From: Pseudalkalibacillus hwajinpoensis
GTDB taxonomy: Bacteria > Bacillota > Bacilli > Bacillales > Guptibacillaceae
DNA: 64,000 bases
NCBI RefSeq assembly: GCF_039851965.1
Contig: NZ_CP156674.1
Coordinates: 2,232,001 to 2,296,000 of the forward strand
Direction: 5' to 3'
In this document: positions 34,402 through 42,429 of the stretch, in pieces
Layout of the letters: each line of letters begins with the position of its first letter
How positions within the stretch are numbered: position 1 is the first letter of the stretch
Position numbers and translations under genes: made by a program
The notes under the pieces: generated by a model
What the model saw: the letters and a program-made list of their open reading frames with translations, nothing else
The model's database searches: none
Told to the model about the DNA's origin: nothing

Positions 34402-35292
34402 TTACATAACGCCGACATCAGCTTCAGATGTTCGGTTAATCTCGGTTACGTTCTTTCCTTTTGCACGTGCAAGAATATCCATGCGTACAGATAGCTGCTT
34501 CATGGAAAAGGCCATCGTTGCATCTAGCGTATTCCCGAAGGCATTATGCGTATTTCCACCCATCCCTTCCTGTGTAAGCTTTTGAGCGAGAGGAGCGAGC
34601 TGATTCATTTTTTCTTGAACAAGATCAAACAGGGGAGGGCGTTCTGCGATTAAACGCTGTAGCAAAAATGTGCCATAGCCGATGTGACGGGATTCATCTC
34701 TTTTTAACAGCCCTATCCCTTTCATTAAGCCGGGCATAATCTCAGCCTTCTCCAATGATTCATAGAAAGAAAAATAGCCTGTTTCAGCAAGTACACCCTC
34801 AACAAACATATTGTAGACGGTGGAAGCTTCAGCAAGTGCTTCCGGCGAATGATCATGCTGCAGCTTGCCCATAGCCTCCGGTAAAATAGAATAGAAAATG
34901 GTGCGATACGTGTCAGAATGGAAGCGTGATAGATCACCTGTTTGGCCAATTTCATTCAAGAAAACCCTGAAAAACTCGGTATGTTTGGCCTCTTCGAAAA
35001 GAAAAGTTGTTAAGTACATCTCTTCTTCGATTCTTCCTTCTTTTGCAATCACCATGATTAAAGGGAGAAGATCAAGCGTGACGGCTTCTTCGCCAGCCTG
35101 GAATTGCGAAATCAGTCTCAGGATCTCCTCCTGCTGATCTCCAGTTAGAAACTGCCAATCTTTCACATCCTGAGTAAAATCAATCTCTCTCGGATCCCAA
35201 CCGCCAAATTTTTTGGCTTTTTGGTAGAGTCGAAATGGAAGAGAATCCTCCTGAAGTCCCCGTTCACTTGTTGTTATCATTTCGTTCCGCAT
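34402..35292 (-). CDS. R2-like ligand-binding oxidase (R2lox)
   Basis: A 296-residue ferritin-like protein related to ribonucleotide reductase R2. All metal ligands of characterised R2lox are present: E68 (AGEEAV), E101 and H104 (EEAKH), E165 (FVEGVLAE), E200 and H203 (DESRH). V71 and Y160, the residues that form the Val-Tyr cross-link in the Geobacillus enzyme, are kept. This group assembles a Mn/Fe centre and binds a long-chain fatty-acid-like ligand; its substrate is unknown. First gene of an operon with aldehyde and alcohol dehydrogenases, which suggests oxygen-dependent attack on a hydrophobic compound. A cre-like site lies upstream. The last 40 residues differ from the known forms. Confidence 0.88.
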   Translation of the reverse strand: MRNEMITTSERGLQEDSLPFRLYQKAKKFGGWDPREIDFTQDVKDWQFLTGDQQEEILRLISQFQAGEEAVTLDLLPLIMVIAKEGRIEEEMYLTTFLFEEAKHTEFFRVFLNEIGQTGDLSRFHSDTYRTIFYSILPEAMGKLQHDHSPEALAEASTVYNMFVEGVLAETGYFSFYESLEKAEIMPGLMKGIGLLKRDESRHIGYGTFLLQRLIAERPPLFDLVQEKMNQLAPLAQKLTQEGMGGNTHNAFGNTLDATMAFSMKQLSVRMDILARAKGKNVTEINRTSEADVGVM

Positions 35293-35355
35293 TTAAGACC
35301 ACCTTTCATCGCTTGCGATTTAATTGGGCAGCTTCTATAATAAAAGTGAGATCAT

Positions 35356-35369
35356 AGAAAGCGCTTACA
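35356..35369. promoter_or_regulatory. cre-like CcpA site in the R2lox/LuxR divergent region
   Basis: AGAAAGCGCTTACA matches the cre consensus at 13 of 14 positions. It sits about 64 bases upstream of the R2lox start, where it could cut transcription of the operon during growth on preferred sugars. Confidence 0.6.
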
Positions 35370-35427
35370 TAATTAGTGTAACGAGTTTTATCTATAAGTT
35401 CGATTCCTGAAAAGATAGGGGTGAATC

Positions 35428-36123
35428 ATGTCGATGCATGAGGAAACGTGGATACGATCTTTCCATCGAATTCTGGAGGTCAAAGATCCGATCCGCCGTT
35501 GTGAAGTAATGATTCAACAGTGTCTTTCTCATTTTCCATTCATGCGGGCCAGTATGTTTACCTTTTCTTATTTTACTGGCATTGGAGAAGGTATTCTCCG
35601 TGTTGATAGTAGCGGAGTATTCTCTATGAATGCGATACGTGAAGATGTTAGGCGTATTCCACCTATTCAGCGCGCACTACTAACTAACAAACCTGCTCTG
35701 TTGATGATGGATCAGCATCATCAGCTCTTCCCCGAAGAATACATCGGAGCCTTTGATTTAACATCTGTTTTAATTATTCCTTTAAGTGTTGAACGCATCG
35801 CGATTGGCTGTGTTCTAATTGATGAAAAGGAAGAAGGAGTTACGATTCATCAAGGATTAATAGATGATGTGATGTTTTATTTTCAACAGGCGCTCGCTTA
35901 TTTGCTTCCTGCCACCTCACTGTCCCCCAATCCGTTAAGCCCTAGAGAAACAGAAGTTCTTCAGCATGCAGCAGATGGAAACAGCACGAAAGAAATTGCT
36001 CGTCTATTACGAATAAGCGATTTTACAGCTCGGGATTATATCAGCTCGGCGCTTCGGAAATTGAATGCTAACCATCGAGCAGAGGCCGTTGCAAAAGCAT
36101 TGAGAGAAAAATGGATTCATTAG
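35428..36123 (+). CDS. LuxR-type transcriptional regulator with GAF-like sensor
   Basis: A 231-residue regulator. The N-terminal 160 residues look like a GAF-type ligand domain (RASMFTFSYFTGIGEG, LTSVLIIPLSVERIAIGCVL), and residues 168-231 are a LuxR/NarL helix-turn-helix (LSPRETEVLQHAADGNSTKE). It lacks a receiver domain, so it senses a small molecule directly, or so I infer. It is divergent from the R2lox operon and followed by the molybdopterin oxidoreductase, so it is the natural candidate regulator of both. Ribosome site AGGGGTGAATC. Confidence 0.85.
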   Translation: MSMHEETWIRSFHRILEVKDPIRRCEVMIQQCLSHFPFMRASMFTFSYFTGIGEGILRVDSSGVFSMNAIREDVRRIPPIQRALLTNKPALLMMDQHHQLFPEEYIGAFDLTSVLIIPLSVERIAIGCVLIDEKEEGVTIHQGLIDDVMFYFQQALAYLLPATSLSPNPLSPRETEVLQHAADGNSTKEIARLLRISDFTARDYISSALRKLNANHRAEAVAKALREKWIH

Positions 36124-36234
36124 CATGCAGCTGCACGTGGTGTCCCGTTTAAAACCCCTTGAATAAATACTAAATTTTCAGTAAACTTATAATACTAACC
36201 AGTTGGTATCTAATCGAAATGGAGGAGGGAATAC

Positions 36235-38505
36235 ATGACACCTAGCGCTAAAAACGTTCATTACCGGACATGTCCACTTTGCGAGGCGACGTGCGGTCTT
36301 GAAATTCATACAGTAGACGATGAGGTTACACATATTCAGGGTGACAAAGAGGATCCGTTTAGTAAGGGATATCTATGTCCTAAAGGATTTAGTTTGAAAG
36401 AACTTCATCATGATCCTGATCGCATTCGAGAGCCTATGATCCGAAAAGGTATAGAGTGGTTTACGGTGAGCTGGGAAGAGGCTTTTAACGAAGTGCGTAA
36501 AGGGTTACGTAGTGTGATTGAAGCACATGGGAAAGACGCGGTAGCTGTCTATCTTGGTAACCCCAATGTTCATAATTTATCGGGGATGCTGTACTTACCA
36601 CTTTTTCTGCGTGCGCTTGGTAGTCGAAATCAATATTCAGCGAGTACTGTTGATCAGATTCCAAAGCAGCTGGCTGCAGAGTTTATGTATGGAAGTGATT
36701 TTAGTATTCCAATTCCAGATGTGGACCGTACTCAGTATTTTCTAGTAATCGGGGCGAATCCAGTCGTATCAAACGGTAGTTTAATGACAGGTCCTAACAT
36801 GAGAGGGAGACTCAAGGCTTTACAGAAACGCGGGGGGCGCCTTGTAGTCGTCGATCCAGTTCGTACGGCTACCGCAAAAGTAGCAGATGAGCACCATTTC
36901 ATCAAACCAGGTACGGATGGATATTTTCTATTTAGTTTACTCTACACCTTATTTGACGAAAGAATAGCAAAGGAAAGTTATTTGGCGGATCATCTAAACG
37001 GACTTGAAGACGTAAAAGAACTGGCAAAAGAATTTCCACCTGAAAAGACAGCGCCTGTATGTGGTGTAGAAGCGGAAACGATTCGTTCTATAGCAAGAGA
37101 TATTGCTTCTGCCACGTGTGCAGCTGTCTATGGACGCATGGGTACTTGTACTCAATCGTTCGGAACGGTGAATAGCTGGCTGATTGATGTCATTAATCTC
37201 GTGACTGGAAATCTTGATCGTGAAGGCGGTGTGATGTTCACCACACCAGCTGCAGGAGGAACGAAGTCCAGAAAGAAAGGTTACAGATTCGGGCGCTTTA
37301 AAAGCAGAGTAAGTGGTATGCCTGAGGTTCTTGGGGAGCTTCCAGTCGCATGTCTGGCCGAGGAAATGGACACCCCAGGGGAGGGACAGGTCCGTGCGTT
37401 TGTAACCGTTGCGGGTAATCCAGTATTATCAACGCCAAATAGCGAACGCTTACAAAAGGCGGTTGAGAACCTCGATTTCATGGTAAGCGTCGACTGCTAT
37501 CTGAATGAAACTACTCGAAATGCCAATGTGATCCTCCCTGCTCCAACACCACTGGAACGGTCACATTACGACCTTTCATTCTATCAGCTTTCAGTGCGGA
37601 ACATTTCGCATTATTCAGCTCCGGTGTTTGAGAAAGAGGAAGGGCAACTTGATGAGTGGGAAATATTGTTGAAGCTGGCCTCATTAATTGGTGAGAAGGA
37701 GCCAGAGGACAATGCGGTTACTCAATTTGATGCCGCGACGATTCAATTTTTAATTAATAAAGATGTAAAGAATGAGCAGTCGCCCCTATTTGGACGTAAG
37801 CCTGAAGAGCTCATGGCTGCTCTTCAGAAGAGAGCAGGTCCAGAGCGAATGCTGGATTATATGCTTAGAACAGGTCCATATGGTGATCATTTTAAGAAGC
37901 AAGACGGATTAAGCCTGTCAAAATTAGAAGAGAACCTCCATGGTCTTGATTTAGGACCATTGCATTCTCGAATTCCTGAAGTGCTTCTCACTCATACGGG
38001 TAAAATTGAGCTGGCACCTGAACTGATCGTAAAGGATGTTGAGAGACTTAAGGATGAATTAGGACATCAGGCGGAAATGATGTTAATCGGAAGAAGAAAC
38101 TTACGGTCCAACAACTCTTGGATGCACAATTTGCCAGTGCTAATGAAAGGAAGGGACCGCTGCACGCTATTGCTTCATCCATCAGATGGAAATAGATTTC
38201 ATTTAAAAGACGGGGAGCTTGCGGAAGTGGAATCAGAAGCAGGCCGTCTTGAAGTGACGGTGGAGTTAACAGATGACATTATGCCAGGTGTAGGAAGTAT
38301 TCCACATGGATACGGGCATAACCTTAAGGGGACGAAAATGTCGATTGCAAAAGAAAATGAAGGTGTAAATACAAATCTCTTAAGCTATGAGAAACGGTTG
38401 GATGCTGTGTCGGGAACGGCAGTGCTAAATGGAATTCCAATCGTGGTAAGGAAAGCAAAGCAGGGGAGGAATGAGCATGGCGATGTACGCTCTGAATTTG
38501 TTTAA
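36235..38505 (+). CDS. Molybdopterin-dependent oxidoreductase (DMSO reductase family)
   Basis: A 756-residue cytoplasmic enzyme (no Tat signal) with a 4Fe-4S site formed by C13, C16, C20 and C48 (CPLCEATCGLEI, YLCPKG). The molybdopterin-binding core includes YFLVIGANPVVSNGS, RTATAKVADEHHFIKPGTDG and GNPVLSTPN, and the C-terminal domain has IGRRNLRSNNSWMHNLP. It should use bis-MGD and may handle a formate-like or organic substrate. No redox partner subunit is adjacent. The next gene overlaps its end by 29 bases. The neighbouring R2lox cluster suggests co-regulation. Confidence 0.9.
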   Translation: MTPSAKNVHYRTCPLCEATCGLEIHTVDDEVTHIQGDKEDPFSKGYLCPKGFSLKELHHDPDRIREPMIRKGIEWFTVSWEEAFNEVRKGLRSVIEAHGKDAVAVYLGNPNVHNLSGMLYLPLFLRALGSRNQYSASTVDQIPKQLAAEFMYGSDFSIPIPDVDRTQYFLVIGANPVVSNGSLMTGPNMRGRLKALQKRGGRLVVVDPVRTATAKVADEHHFIKPGTDGYFLFSLLYTLFDERIAKESYLADHLNGLEDVKELAKEFPPEKTAPVCGVEAETIRSIARDIASATCAAVYGRMGTCTQSFGTVNSWLIDVINLVTGNLDREGGVMFTTPAAGGTKSRKKGYRFGRFKSRVSGMPEVLGELPVACLAEEMDTPGEGQVRAFVTVAGNPVLSTPNSERLQKAVENLDFMVSVDCYLNETTRNANVILPAPTPLERSHYDLSFYQLSVRNISHYSAPVFEKEEGQLDEWEILLKLASLIGEKEPEDNAVTQFDAATIQFLINKDVKNEQSPLFGRKPEELMAALQKRAGPERMLDYMLRTGPYGDHFKKQDGLSLSKLEENLHGLDLGPLHSRIPEVLLTHTGKIELAPELIVKDVERLKDELGHQAEMMLIGRRNLRSNNSWMHNLPVLMKGRDRCTLLLHPSDGNRFHLKDGELAEVESEAGRLEVTVELTDDIMPGVGSIPHGYGHNLKGTKMSIAKENEGVNTNLLSYEKRLDAVSGTAVLNGIPIVVRKAKQGRNEHGDVRSEFV

Positions 38506-38794
38506 TGTAAAAAATGGAGAAGAATATGCGGAATATGCGAGAAGGGCAGAAGAACCAGTTCGTAAATATGGCGGTAAAGTCATCGCAATTGGCAAGCTGG
38601 ACTCATCGCCTGAAGGGGATATCCCTCCAAGACAGGTGATGATGCTTGTGGAGTGGGAATCGAAAGAAGGAATTTACAAATATATAAGTGATCCGGATCT
38701 TGAGGGTTTGCACCCGCATCGTGAGCTCGGGGTTGATGATTTTATCTGGCATCTTTTTGAGAAGTTAGAAGATCTTAAGCCCGTTTTAAAATAG
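38477..38794 (+). CDS. DUF1330-like small protein
   Basis: A 105-residue protein, MAMYALNLFNVKNGEEYAEY, then RKYGGKVIAIGKL and ending with a FIWHLFEKLEDLKPVLK helix. It has the dimeric ferredoxin-like (ABM/DUF1330) fold typical of small oxidoreductase partners. It overlaps the oxidoreductase by 29 bases, so it is probably coupled to it in function. Start ATG 38477 has GGGGAGG 7 bases upstream; ATGs at 38471 and 38483 are also in frame. Confidence 0.75.
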   Translation: MAMYALNLFNVKNGEEYAEYARRAEEPVRKYGGKVIAIGKLDSSPEGDIPPRQVMMLVEWESKEGIYKYISDPDLEGLHPHRELGVDDFIWHLFEKLEDLKPVLK

Positions 38795-39036
38795 AAATAA
38801 CTCGATCCAACATGAGACGATAACCGTTTACTTCGTTGGTGCACAATTCAAATCATAAAAACACATGGGTTCCACACACAGGAAATAAAGACTGACCCGG
38901 TTTATCAGGTCCACACTAGAAGGTAGAGTAAAAGAATCAAGCATTTTTATATTAGTAGACTTTGTTCCCCTTGATACACGTCCTGTACTTTTATAGCCTT
39001 TTACTGTCTTCTCTTGTGCTTATTGAAGCGTAAATG

Positions 39037-39066
39037 AAAAAGTCCGCCTGTAATGGCGGACTTTTT
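39037..39066. terminator. Terminator of the RpiR gene (bidirectional)
   Basis: Perfect 12-bp stem AAAAAGTCCGCC and GGCGGACTTTTT. The preceding 240 bases after the DUF1330 gene hold nothing I recognise. Confidence 0.93.
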
Positions 39067-39079
39067 GCTGTGTGTTTGG

Positions 39080-39937
39080 TTAGATGCGTTTTGTAGAAAT
39101 GGCTTCACGCATACGCTGAAGCGAACGCTGCGATTTTTCTTTTCGTGCAATCATGATATTCACATGGAGCGCATCAACAATACTCAATTGAGCAATTCTA
39201 GAGGCAAGTGCCTCTGACCGAAACTCAGTTTCTTGTGAAACAGTATAGAGAGGGATATCAACTTTTTTACTTAAAGGTGAGGTTGCTAGATTCGTGATGC
39301 CGATAATGGTGGCCCCGGTCTCTCTGGCGATATCTGCTACCCTCAAAATATCTTTATTTGTGCCTGAATGGGAGATAAGAACCGCTGTGTCATTCTTCGA
39401 TAACTGCGAAGCTGACATCATTTGAAGGTGGGCATCACTATAAGCGGTTGTTCGTAGCCCCGTACGGATGAATTTATGCTGTGCATCCATCGCAATGATT
39501 CCTGATCCACCATTGCCATAGAATTCAATATGATCTGCCTGCATTAAAGCGTTAACAGCCTGAGCAATAGTCCTGTCATCAAGAATGTGTAATGTATCCT
39601 CAAGCGTGCGAATGTTAGAGCGAATCACTTTCTCCGCAACTTCCTTCGTTGAATCGGATTCTGATATGGTTTCATGAATATCCTGGATCGGATTTACAAT
39701 TTCTGCTGCAAGTGCAATTTTCATCGCCTGAAATCCTTTAAAACCGATTCGCTTACAAAATCGAAAGACAGTAGCATCGGCTACATTAAGGTCTTCTGCA
39801 ACCTGGTTAATCGTGCTGTGGATGATTTTATTAGAATGATCCAGAATGTAATCGGCAACCTGTCTTTCTTTTTCACTGAATTGTGAATAAGAAGAGCGGA
39901 TTCTCGGAAGGCAGTGACGGGTTTCGTTGTGGGGCAT
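39080..39937 (-). CDS. RpiR-family sugar-phosphate-sensing regulator of gluconate genes
   Basis: A 285-residue regulator: residues 1-75 an RpiR helix-turn-helix (SEKERQVADYILDHSNKI, VADATVFRFCKRIGFKG), then a SIS domain (FYGNGGSGIIAMDAQH, AVLISHSGTNKDILRVA). It should bind a phosphorylated sugar acid. I place the start at ATG 39937 (MPHNETRHC) with GAGGAG 7 bases before it; an ATG 21 bases upstream lacks a site. It is divergent from gnd-gntP-gntK. The B. subtilis gluconate operon uses GntR instead, so the regulator type is different here. Confidence 0.9.
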   Translation of the reverse strand: MPHNETRHCLPRIRSSYSQFSEKERQVADYILDHSNKIIHSTINQVAEDLNVADATVFRFCKRIGFKGFQAMKIALAAEIVNPIQDIHETISESDSTKEVAEKVIRSNIRTLEDTLHILDDRTIAQAVNALMQADHIEFYGNGGSGIIAMDAQHKFIRTGLRTTAYSDAHLQMMSASQLSKNDTAVLISHSGTNKDILRVADIARETGATIIGITNLATSPLSKKVDIPLYTVSQETEFRSEALASRIAQLSIVDALHVNIMIARKEKSQRSLQRMREAISTKRI

Positions 39938-39972
39938 GTTTATTCTCCTCTCTATCAACCCTGATTGTCTTA

Positions 39973-40046
39973 TTGTAACCGATTACAAAGAATATGAAAA
40001 TAGATTTCATGAAAGCGGTTGAAATGAAAAAAATTTAATGTATAAT
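39973..40046 (+). promoter_or_regulatory. gnd operon promoter with two operators and a cre
   Basis: A 16-bp palindrome TTGTAA-N4-TTACAA covers 39973-39988. A second, ATGAAA-N5-TTTCAT, covers 39994-40010 and is typical of RpiR sites. The promoter is TTGAAA (40019-40024) and TATAAT (40041-40046) with 16-base spacing. A cre-like TGAAAGCGGTTGAA (40010-40023) overlaps the -35. The first palindrome resembles LacI-family operators. Confidence 0.75.
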
Positions 40047-40090
40047 GACGTTGTAGGAAAAAATATTTCTTCCGGGCGAGGAGTTTTAAT

Positions 40091-40990
40091 ATGAATGTAG
40101 GATTAATTGGTCTTGGAAAAATGGGATACAACCTAGCTTTGAACTTACGGGAGCATGAACATAATGTAGTTGTGCATGATGCGAATGACAACCAGGTTCA
40201 GAAAATGAACGACGAAGGATTTAATGGAAAGCATTCTCTTAAAGAAGTGGTTGAAGCACTAGAAACACCACGAATTCTCTGGATGATGGTTCCTGCAGGA
40301 GACATAACAGAGGCCGTTACAACTGAATTGTCGGGCCTTCTTGAAAGCGGTGACATCGTAATTGACGGTGGGAATTCTCACTATAATGACTCCAAACGCA
40401 GAGCAGAGCAGCTATTAGAAAAGAAAATTTCTTTCTTTGACGTTGGAACCAGCGGTGGAAAATCCGGAGCGCGAAATGGAGCATGTACGATGATCGGCGG
40501 AGATGGGGCCGTATTTGAAACAATCGAACCGCTCTTTAAAGATATTTGCGTTGAAAACGGTTACCTGTATGCAGGTCCTTCTGGAAGCGGTCATTTCTTA
40601 AAAATGGTACATAATGGCGTGGAATATGGCATGATGCAATCCATTGCAGAAGGATTTGACCTTTTAAGCAAAAGTGAATACGACTTCGATTACGAGAAGG
40701 TAGCGCGCGTCTGGAACAATGGTTCTGTTATTCGTTCGTGGCTCATGGAGCTTACGGAGCAGGCGTTCTCAAAGGACGCTAACCTTGATGAAATTCGCGG
40801 TATTATGAATTCATCAGGAGAAGGAAAATGGACTGTAGAAACAGCACTGGATTTACAAACCGCTACCCCGGTCATTGCACTAGCGCTAATGATGCGCTAC
40901 AGATCACTTGAGGATGATACATTTACTGGAAAAGTTGTCGCTGCGCTTCGAAATGAATTCGGCGGTCATGCAACAGAAAAAGCAAACTAA
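40091..40990 (+). CDS. gnd: 6-phosphogluconate dehydrogenase (decarboxylating)
   Basis: A 299-residue enzyme of the short, YqeC/GndA-like form. It has NAD(P) motif LIGLGKMGYNLALNL, substrate site GTSGGKSGARNGACTMIGG, and KMVHNGVEYGMMQSIAEGFD. It oxidises 6-phosphogluconate to ribulose-5-phosphate and CO2. It is first in the operon with the gluconate permease 12 bases downstream and gluconokinase after that, so it completes a gluconate-to-pentose route. The ATG follows GAGGAGTTTTAAT. The usual 470-residue form is not present here. Confidence 0.92.
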   Translation: MNVGLIGLGKMGYNLALNLREHEHNVVVHDANDNQVQKMNDEGFNGKHSLKEVVEALETPRILWMMVPAGDITEAVTTELSGLLESGDIVIDGGNSHYNDSKRRAEQLLEKKISFFDVGTSGGKSGARNGACTMIGGDGAVFETIEPLFKDICVENGYLYAGPSGSGHFLKMVHNGVEYGMMQSIAEGFDLLSKSEYDFDYEKVARVWNNGSVIRSWLMELTEQAFSKDANLDEIRGIMNSSGEGKWTVETALDLQTATPVIALALMMRYRSLEDDTFTGKVVAALRNEFGGHATEKAN

Positions 40991-41002
40991 GGAGGAGATC
41001 TT

Positions 41003-42346
41003 ATGTCAGGAAATATGTTAATTTTGATCGCGTTGCTTGCCATTTTTGCCCTTCTATTTCTCGTTATTCGTACAAAGCTGCACGCATTTGTAGCCTTACT
41101 ACTTGTCAGTTTACTAGTTGGTATCGCTGCTGGTATGCCCCTTGAAGGTGTCATTGAATCGATTACAGCTGGTATGGGCGGTACACTAGGTTTCGTTGCA
41201 GTTGTTGTTGGACTTGGTGCTATGTTTGGTCAAATGCTTGAAGTATCAGGTGGGGCAGAGCGCCTTGCACAAACGCTCATTAAGAAATTCGGTGAGGACA
41301 GAGCACAATGGGCACTTGGTTTAACGGGTTTCATTGTTGCAATTCCTGTATTCTTCGATGTTGGCTTCATTATTCTCGTACCTCTGGTTTATAGCCTTGC
41401 AAAGAAAACAGGGAAATCACTTTTACACTATGCGATCCCGCTTCTTGCTGGTCTTGCTGTAACACACAGCTTTATTCCACCAACTCCAGGACCAATCGCG
41501 GTTGCTGATTTAATTGGTGCTGATCTTGGCTGGGTTATTCTATTCGGTTCACTTGCGGGTATTCCATCAATGATTATTGCAGGTCCGTGGTTTGGTCGCT
41601 ATATCGGAAAGAAAATTCACGTTACAGTTCCTGACTATATGGAGCTTGAAAAGAAAGAGTATGACAAAGAGCTTCCTAGTTTTGCTCTTGTCACAAGTTT
41701 GATTCTTATCCCACTTGTTTTGATTCTGCTGAACACGCTTTCAGATGTCATTCTACCTGAAGGAAGCAATGTGAGAGCATTCTTATCATTCATGGGCCAC
41801 CCGTTTGTTGCCCTAACAATCGCAACACTTCTTGCGTTCATTCTGCTTGGTACAATGCGGGGTTATACGAAGGAAGACGTTCAGGGGATTGCGAATAAAG
41901 CACTTGAACCTGCTGGTATTATTATTCTTGTAACTGGAGCCGGCGGTGTATTTAAGCAAGTTCTAATAGATTCAGGTGTTGGGGAAGTACTTGGAGATAA
42001 AATGGCGTCATCTGCACTACCTCCAATTCTACTGGCCTTCTTAATTGCTGCTGCAGTTCGTGTCGCGCAAGGTTCAGCAACTGTATCCATGGTTACCGCT
42101 GCAGGTCTTATGTCACCGTTAATCACAAGCATGAACATGGAAGGACCGGTACTCGGACTAATGGTTATCGCCATTGCAGCCGGTGCAACCGTTCTATCTC
42201 ATGTTAACGATTCTGGTTTCTGGCTTGTGAACAGGTTCCTTGGTTTGAGTGAAAAAGATACCCTGAAATCGTGGACCATCATGGAAACGTTAATAGGGGT
42301 AGTCGGATTTATGGTTGTCTTTGTATTAAGTTTCTTTATCAGCTAA
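41003..42346 (+). CDS. gntP: Gluconate permease (GntP family)
   Basis: A 447-residue membrane transporter with about 12-14 helices, for example LILIALLAIFALLFLVIRT at the N terminus. GntP-family signatures are VIPVFFDVGFIILVPL-type (here VAIPVFFDVGFIILVPLVY), THSFIPPTPGP and VSMVTAAGLMSP. It brings gluconate in with protons. AAGGAGGAG precedes the ATG. A weak hairpin (arms GCGAACA and TGTTCGC, 42366-42388) lies between it and gntK and could lower kinase expression. Confidence 0.95.
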   Translation: MSGNMLILIALLAIFALLFLVIRTKLHAFVALLLVSLLVGIAAGMPLEGVIESITAGMGGTLGFVAVVVGLGAMFGQMLEVSGGAERLAQTLIKKFGEDRAQWALGLTGFIVAIPVFFDVGFIILVPLVYSLAKKTGKSLLHYAIPLLAGLAVTHSFIPPTPGPIAVADLIGADLGWVILFGSLAGIPSMIIAGPWFGRYIGKKIHVTVPDYMELEKKEYDKELPSFALVTSLILIPLVLILLNTLSDVILPEGSNVRAFLSFMGHPFVALTIATLLAFILLGTMRGYTKEDVQGIANKALEPAGIIILVTGAGGVFKQVLIDSGVGEVLGDKMASSALPPILLAFLIAAAVRVAQGSATVSMVTAAGLMSPLITSMNMEGPVLGLMVIAIAAGATVLSHVNDSGFWLVNRFLGLSEKDTLKSWTIMETLIGVVGFMVVFVLSFFIS

Positions 42347-42429
42347 GCTAACGATAGAAAATGATGCGAACATCTTCATGGTGTTCGCTTCTTTCGCTCA
42401 TAATATTAATAATGTTGGAGGAATGGCTC

